Of a stretch of DNA of 64,000 nucleotides, positions 60,178-64,000 are shown in pieces. Origin of the DNA: Dehalobacter sp. 12DCB1 (GTDB lineage Bacteria > Bacillota > Desulfitobacteriia > Desulfitobacteriales > Syntrophobotulaceae); the NCBI RefSeq assembly GCF_004343605.1, contig NZ_POSF01000014.1, positions 124,001 through 188,000 of the forward strand. Reading direction: 5' to 3'. The notes beneath the pieces are model-generated. The model was not told where the DNA came from and ran no database searches. It was given only the letters and a program-made list of their open reading frames with translations. The position numbers were made by a program, and so were the translations under genes. Position 1 is the stretch's first letter, and each line of letters opens with the position of its first letter.

Positions 60178-61410
60178 TCAGAACACCTCAATCCCGGGGA
60201 TAAGAATGACAAATTTTGCCCCCCAGTTTTTTGCATAAGCCAACTGTTCCATGATTTCGCTCTTTAAATTCCAGGGCAAGATAACAATATAGTCAGGTTT
60301 CTTCTCCGCAATTCTTTCCGGAGAATAAACCGGAATATGTGTTCCAGGCAAATAGAGGCCTTGCTTATAGGGATTAAGATCAACCGTATATTCAATCGTA
60401 TCTATTCCTATTTCGCAATAATTTAATAATGTATTTCCTTTGGCGGGTGCCCCATACCCAACAATTGTACACCCTTGTTCTTTGATCCCTTTAAAAAATT
60501 GCATAATTTCTTGTTTGATTTTTCTTACATCCTTAGCAAAACGAATATAAGTTTGAATAGCATTTAAACCGGCATCCATTTCTTTCTGCAGTAATTCGGT
60601 GACGCTATTCATTTTCATTCTGAATGTGTCTTCGCTATGTTTGACATATACCCGTAAAGAACCGCCATGTGTAGGAATTTCCTCGACATGGAATACTTCT
60701 AACTCAACATGTTCAAAGACTTTTTGTATAGTTAACAGCGAAAAATAAGAAAAATGCTCATGATAAATGGTATCAAATTGATTCCCATTAATAAGTTGTA
60801 AGAGATGCGGGAATTCGAGCGTAATCATACCGTTCGAATTTAAGAGTATCTTTAAGCCCTTGACAAAATCGTTCAAATCAGGAACATGTGCCAAAACGTT
60901 ATTGCCAATCAGAAGATCCGCTTTAACCCCCTTTTCAACCAGGTATGCGGCTAAATTTTCACCGAAAAACTCTGTTATAATCGGAATTCCTCTTTTTTCA
61001 GCTTCCAAAGCCACATTTTTGGCTGGCTCTATTCCCAATACAGGTATTCCGTGTTTGACAAAATACTGTAAAAGATATCCATCATTACATGCAATTTCTA
61101 CCACTTGCATTTGTTGATTGACTCCGAATCCGTGGATCATCTGTTCAGTGTATGTCTGAGCATGCCGCAGCCAGCTCTCTGAAAATGAACTGAAATATGC
61201 GTAATCCTCGAAAATTGCTTGAGGAGACTCAAATTCCTGCAATTGAACAAGATAACACGCATCGCAAACATATGCGTGCAGCGGATAAAAATATTCTTTC
61301 TTATTAAGATTTTCAGGTTTAATAAAAGCATTAGAAAGCGGAGATTCCCCCAGATCGGCGAATGTATGAACCAACGGTTCCCCACAAAACCGGCATGTCA
61401 TTTTGCTCAA
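60178..61410 (-). CDS. Nucleotide-sugar C-methyltransferase (NovU/TylC3-TcaB9 type)
   Basis: The 410-residue SAM methyltransferase shows the three-part build of sugar C-methyltransferases. It has an N-terminal zinc-binding part with CRFC and CDAC, a SAM domain with VEIACNDGYLLQYF and NNVLAHVPD, and a C-terminal Rossmann-like domain with VGYGAPAKGNTLLNY. The catalytic YHEH motif lies in DTIYHEHFSYFS. These enzymes methylate C3 of NDP-4-keto-6-deoxy-sugars. Next to RfbF and RfbG it is expected to make a branched CDP-sugar. Its stop is directly adjacent to the RmlC-like start. Confidence 0.88.
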   Translation of the reverse strand: MSKMTCRFCGEPLVHTFADLGESPLSNAFIKPENLNKKEYFYPLHAYVCDACYLVQLQEFESPQAIFEDYAYFSSFSESWLRHAQTYTEQMIHGFGVNQQMQVVEIACNDGYLLQYFVKHGIPVLGIEPAKNVALEAEKRGIPIITEFFGENLAAYLVEKGVKADLLIGNNVLAHVPDLNDFVKGLKILLNSNGMITLEFPHLLQLINGNQFDTIYHEHFSYFSLLTIQKVFEHVELEVFHVEEIPTHGGSLRVYVKHSEDTFRMKMNSVTELLQKEMDAGLNAIQTYIRFAKDVRKIKQEIMQFFKGIKEQGCTIVGYGAPAKGNTLLNYCEIGIDTIEYTVDLNPYKQGLYLPGTHIPVYSPERIAEKKPDYIVILPWNLKSEIMEQLAYAKNWGAKFVILIPGIEVF

Positions 61411-61412
61411 TC

Positions 61413-62474
61413 CTACTCTCCCCTTATTTTTTCATATTTCCGAATATATTCCAGACTTATTTGTCTTAAATTATCTCCAAACGCATAAGCGTGGTACCAG
61501 TCGACCGTCCATTTTATAGTGTCCAAAATATCAAGCTTCGTTTCCCAGCCGAGAAGCATCCTGGCTTTCGAACTATCCAACTTCAACACCTGTGTTTCAT
61601 AAGGTGCTTTGCTTTGATCATATTCATAGTACAGACTGGTTCCCCATTCTTGCAGCGCTAAATTCGTCAATTCCTCTACTGTTACCACATGACTGTCGGG
61701 AGGGCCAAAGTTCCATGGTTCCCCATACTTTATGCCGTTCATAAAGAGTTTCTCTGCCAACAAGATATATCCCGACAAAGGCTCGAGCACATACTGCCAG
61801 GGTCTTATCGCCAATGGATTTCTAATGACCGGTTTTGCGTTATCAATGATCGCTTTCATGATATCAGGAACTAATCTTTCCTGACTCCAGTCTCCACCAC
61901 CAATAACATTACCTGCCCGGACAGAAGCAACAGAAATACCCAATTCGTTCAAAAAGGACTGGCGAAAAGAACTTGTAATCAGTTCACTGCACCCTTTGCT
62001 GCAGCTATAAGGGTCACGTCCTCCGATTGGATCGTTTTCTCTGTAGCTCCAAACCCATTCCTTATTTTCGTAGCACTTGTCGCTCGTAACATTGACGATT
62101 GCCCGTACGCTGTCGCACTCCCTGACAGCATCCAGAAGATTGACCGTTCCCATTATATTAATTTCAAATGTTTCCCTGGGGTTTCGATATGATTCCCTCA
62201 CAAGTGACTGGGCTGCTAGATGAAAAATGATTTCGGGCTTAAAATCCGCGATTACTTTTTTCAAATGTTCTATATCGCGAATGTCCCCAGAGACAGAAGC
62301 CATATGATGTTCCAGGTCAACTTGCGTAAAAAGATTCGGCTGGGTTGGAGGCTCAAGAGCATATCCTAAGATTTCTGCGCCCTTGTTTTGCAGAAGCAAA
62401 GATAGCCATCCGCCCTTAAACCCGGTATGTCCGGTGATCAATACTTTTTTGCCAATCCAGAATTGATTATTCAT
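61413..62474 (-). CDS. rfbG: CDP-glucose 4,6-dehydratase (RfbG)
   Basis: The 353-residue SDR enzyme has the cofactor motif VLITGHTGFKGGWLSLLL and an intact YxxxK (DPYSCSKGCSELI). It forms CDP-4-dehydro-6-deoxyglucose from CDP-glucose. The start at 62474 makes an ATGA overlap with the upstream rfbF stop, so the genes are coupled; a longer frame with 28 extra residues lies inside rfbF and is not used. Typical RfbG regions such as NVTSDKCYENKEWVWSYREN are clear. Confidence 0.94.
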   Translation of the reverse strand: MNNQFWIGKKVLITGHTGFKGGWLSLLLQNKGAEILGYALEPPTQPNLFTQVDLEHHMASVSGDIRDIEHLKKVIADFKPEIIFHLAAQSLVRESYRNPRETFEINIMGTVNLLDAVRECDSVRAIVNVTSDKCYENKEWVWSYRENDPIGGRDPYSCSKGCSELITSSFRQSFLNELGISVASVRAGNVIGGGDWSQERLVPDIMKAIIDNAKPVIRNPLAIRPWQYVLEPLSGYILLAEKLFMNGIKYGEPWNFGPPDSHVVTVEELTNLALQEWGTSLYYEYDQSKAPYETQVLKLDSSKARMLLGWETKLDILDTIKWTVDWYHAYAFGDNLRQISLEYIRKYEKIRGE

Positions 62475-63247
62475 TGCCAAGTCACCCACGGAGCCTGCCC
62501 ACTGTTCCATAAGTCTTCGAGTCTTATCTTGTCCCTTAAAGTATCCATGGGAAGCCAAAAACCATCATGTTTAAATGCAAATAGTTTCTTCTCTTTGGCC
62601 AATTCCTCTAAAGGCTCGGTCTCCCAGGCTATATCATCGCCGGAAATGTAGTCGAATATTTCAGGTTCGAGCACAAAATAGCCGCCATTAATCCAGCTGT
62701 CTTCCCCTTCAGGCTTCTCTTTAAATTTCCTGATTCTATTTTTATTCGTACTAAATTCTAGCATACCATATCTTGCAGGAGGATTAACCGCTGTTAACGT
62801 AGCCTTCCCTCGCTGTTCAAGATGAAATTGAATCAACTCCTGAATATTTACATTACATAACCCATCACCGTAGGTAAAGCAAAATGTTTCTCGACCGACA
62901 TAGTCCCGAATTCGCTTTAATCTTCCTCCAGTCATTGTATCTTGACCTGTATCAATAAGCGTTACTTTCCACGGTTCACTGGTATTGTTATGAATATGCA
63001 TCTCGTTGTTTTTTAAATCAAACGTAATATCAGATTGGTGCAAATAATAATTTGCAAAATACTCTTTGATGACATATCCTTTATAGCCAAGGCAAATAAT
63101 AAACTCATTAATACCATAAGAAGAATAGATTTTCATAATATGCCAAAGAACCGGATGCCCTCCTATCTCAACCATAGGCTTAGGCCTTATTGTAGTTTCC
63201 TCTGATAGCCTTGTTCCAAGTCCTCCAGCAAGAATAACACATTTCAT
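62471..63247 (-). CDS. rfbF: Glucose-1-phosphate cytidylyltransferase (RfbF)
   Basis: The 258-residue nucleotidyltransferase starts MKCVILAGGLGTRLSEETTI and has RPKPMVEIGGHPVLWHIMKI, the RfbF-type signature. It makes CDP-glucose from CTP and glucose 1-phosphate. It forms the first step of the CDP-sugar cassette with rfbG. No RfbH (C3 dehydrase) gene is visible in the window, so 3,6-dideoxy sugars are not supported. The next gene upstream is a partial one. Confidence 0.95.
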   Translation of the reverse strand: MKCVILAGGLGTRLSEETTIRPKPMVEIGGHPVLWHIMKIYSSYGINEFIICLGYKGYVIKEYFANYYLHQSDITFDLKNNEMHIHNNTSEPWKVTLIDTGQDTMTGGRLKRIRDYVGRETFCFTYGDGLCNVNIQELIQFHLEQRGKATLTAVNPPARYGMLEFSTNKNRIRKFKEKPEGEDSWINGGYFVLEPEIFDYISGDDIAWETEPLEELAKEKKLFAFKHDGFWLPMDTLRDKIRLEDLWNSGQAPWVTWQ

Positions 63248-63278
63248 CGCTATTCCCCCAAATACTAAAATTGATATT

Positions 63279-64000
63279 CTACGCTAACCAAAGGCTAAAA
63301 AAATACCTGTTGGCCTTCATCCTTAACTTCACAACTTCTCTAGCCTGTTCAGGAAAGACATCCGCTAAATTATCCATAAATACTTTGTCATCTCCCTCAA
63401 CTTCATTCGTGTCAATGGTTACTTTTTTAACTTGAACGCCTAAAGCCATTAATTCTTTTTCCATACTGACAAGATCAAATACCTTGACATATCCGTTTTG
63501 GGCAATACCTGTTTCCATTCCTGCCATCATGCTTAATAACAGATCATATCGCATCGTATTATTTACGGATAAAATGATTTGTCCGTTTTCTTTTAATAAC
63601 GTCTTCAAAGTTCCAATTAAATCAATAAATTGATCATAATATTGTGCTGGTTCTCCAATGACAACATAATCAAACTTTTCATTCGCGAATTTTTTGCTGA
63701 TATCGCGATAATCTCCACAAATTGCACTTTGACAGATTGTATCCAGATCGGTCATATATTTGTAAACTTTGGTAAATGCAAAAAGCTGTACATCCCGCTG
63801 TCCTTGATTTCTTAACTTGTTTTTCAGCTGTAAGATTGTCGCACCGCATCTTGGATCAATCCCAAGAATTCGAATATCGCTTTTCCCCTTAGCCTCTTCA
63901 TAATCGACAAGATTAAGCAAATCAAAATCGTAATGAACATCTGTCCAGGCATCAAGATTATATTTATCTATAAAAAATTGACGGCTAACCTCCAGAGACT
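63279..64000 (-). CDS. Partial gene, class I SAM methyltransferase-like C-terminal part
   Basis: The frame runs without stop to the window edge; the 5' end lies beyond 64000. The visible part has an open upstream stretch (SLEVSRQFFIDKYNLDAW onward) leading into RILGIDPRCGATILQLKNKL, which could be a Rossmann GxDxxCG-type SAM or NAD site, and then FDYVVIGEPAQYYDQF and a helix-rich end. It belongs to the same minus-strand cluster as rfbF. Its substrate and the full domain build cannot be told from the fragment. An internal TTG at 63920 should not be used as start. Confidence 0.7.
   Translation of the reverse strand, partial: SLEVSRQFFIDKYNLDAWTDVHYDFDLLNLVDYEEAKGKSDIRILGIDPRCGATILQLKNKLRNQGQRDVQLFAFTKVYKYMTDLDTICQSAICGDYRDISKKFANEKFDYVVIGEPAQYYDQFIDLIGTLKTLLKENGQIILSVNNTMRYDLLLSMMAGMETGIAQNGYVKVFDLVSMEKELMALGVQVKKVTIDTNEVEGDDKVFMDNLADVFPEQAREVVKLRMKANRYFFSLWLA

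Noticed and set aside
62471-63247. A 3,6-dideoxyhexose (abequose/tyvelose-type) pathway
   Set aside because: RfbF and RfbG are present, but no RfbH-type C3 dehydrase is seen. The next gene is a C-methyltransferase instead.

Overview
The window comes from a flagellated, Gram-positive-type member of the Firmicutes. It most resembles anaerobic Clostridia of the Desulfitobacterium/Dehalobacter/Peptococcaceae kind, although this placement is inference and no search was run. Supporting signs are the mraZ-rsmH-ftsL-PBP-murE-murF division cluster, a MecA adaptor, PerR, FliY/CheC/CheD chemotaxis in the Bacillus style, and a selenocysteine system whose SelD itself carries an in-frame UGA. Nearly everything from 1 to 57.3 kb is on the minus strand.

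Region 0.2-7.3 kb (read right to left) is the division and cell-wall cluster mraZ, rsmH, ftsL-like, a PASTA-containing PBP (SpoVD/FtsI), murE and murF, with three to four MraZ-type repeats before mraZ. Region 7.4-23 kb is mixed housekeeping. It holds a patatin-like lipase, a DUF1858 protein, a membrane protein with a degenerate glycoside hydrolase 2 fold, perR with a PerR box, a 2[4Fe-4S] ferredoxin, a PHP phosphatase, a Na/Pi symporter, a FapA-like protein, an LCP-family ligase, selD, selA, mecA and several very small metal-binding proteins.

Region 23-57 kb is a near-complete flagellar and chemotaxis locus. In transcription order it reads: two flagellins, flaG, fliD, fliS, a FliT-like gene and a terminator. 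Then come cheA-cheW-cheB-flgC-fliE-fliF-fliG-fliH-fliI-fliJ-flbD-fliL-fliM-fliY-cheY-fliO-fliP-fliQ-fliR-flhB, then flhA-flhF-flhG-ycgR-like-cheC-cheD-(hypothetical)-fliA and a terminator. A last operon, fliK-flgD-flgE-rod gene-flgB-rod gene-cheW, follows a textbook sigma-28 promoter. flgK, flgL, flgM, fliW, csrA, motAB, cheR and receptors are not in the window.

Region 57.6-64 kb holds sugar and acyl-modification genes next to the flagellins. Two acetyltransferase-like genes and a dehydratase/epimerase-like gene lie on the plus strand. They face a CDP-sugar cassette (cytidylyltransferase, CDP-glucose 4,6-dehydratase, C-methyltransferase, RmlC-like epimerase) and a gene cut by the window edge. 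A role in flagellin or surface glycan decoration is plausible.

The most unusual items are these. (1) A family of three ~106-bp structured repeats near 0.1, 35.6 and 35.9 kb has a conserved core, while the outer stems differ in sequence yet stay self-complementary. (2) fliY is split by a frameshift at a G7 tract, exactly between its two phosphatase motifs. (3) SelD is a UGA-encoded selenoprotein. (4) Both flagellin leaders carry an AGGA-loop hairpin plus a GGA-containing ribosome site, like CsrA targets. (5) fliK has a perfect sigma-28 promoter. (6) flgB is separated from flgC-fliE by about 23 kb.
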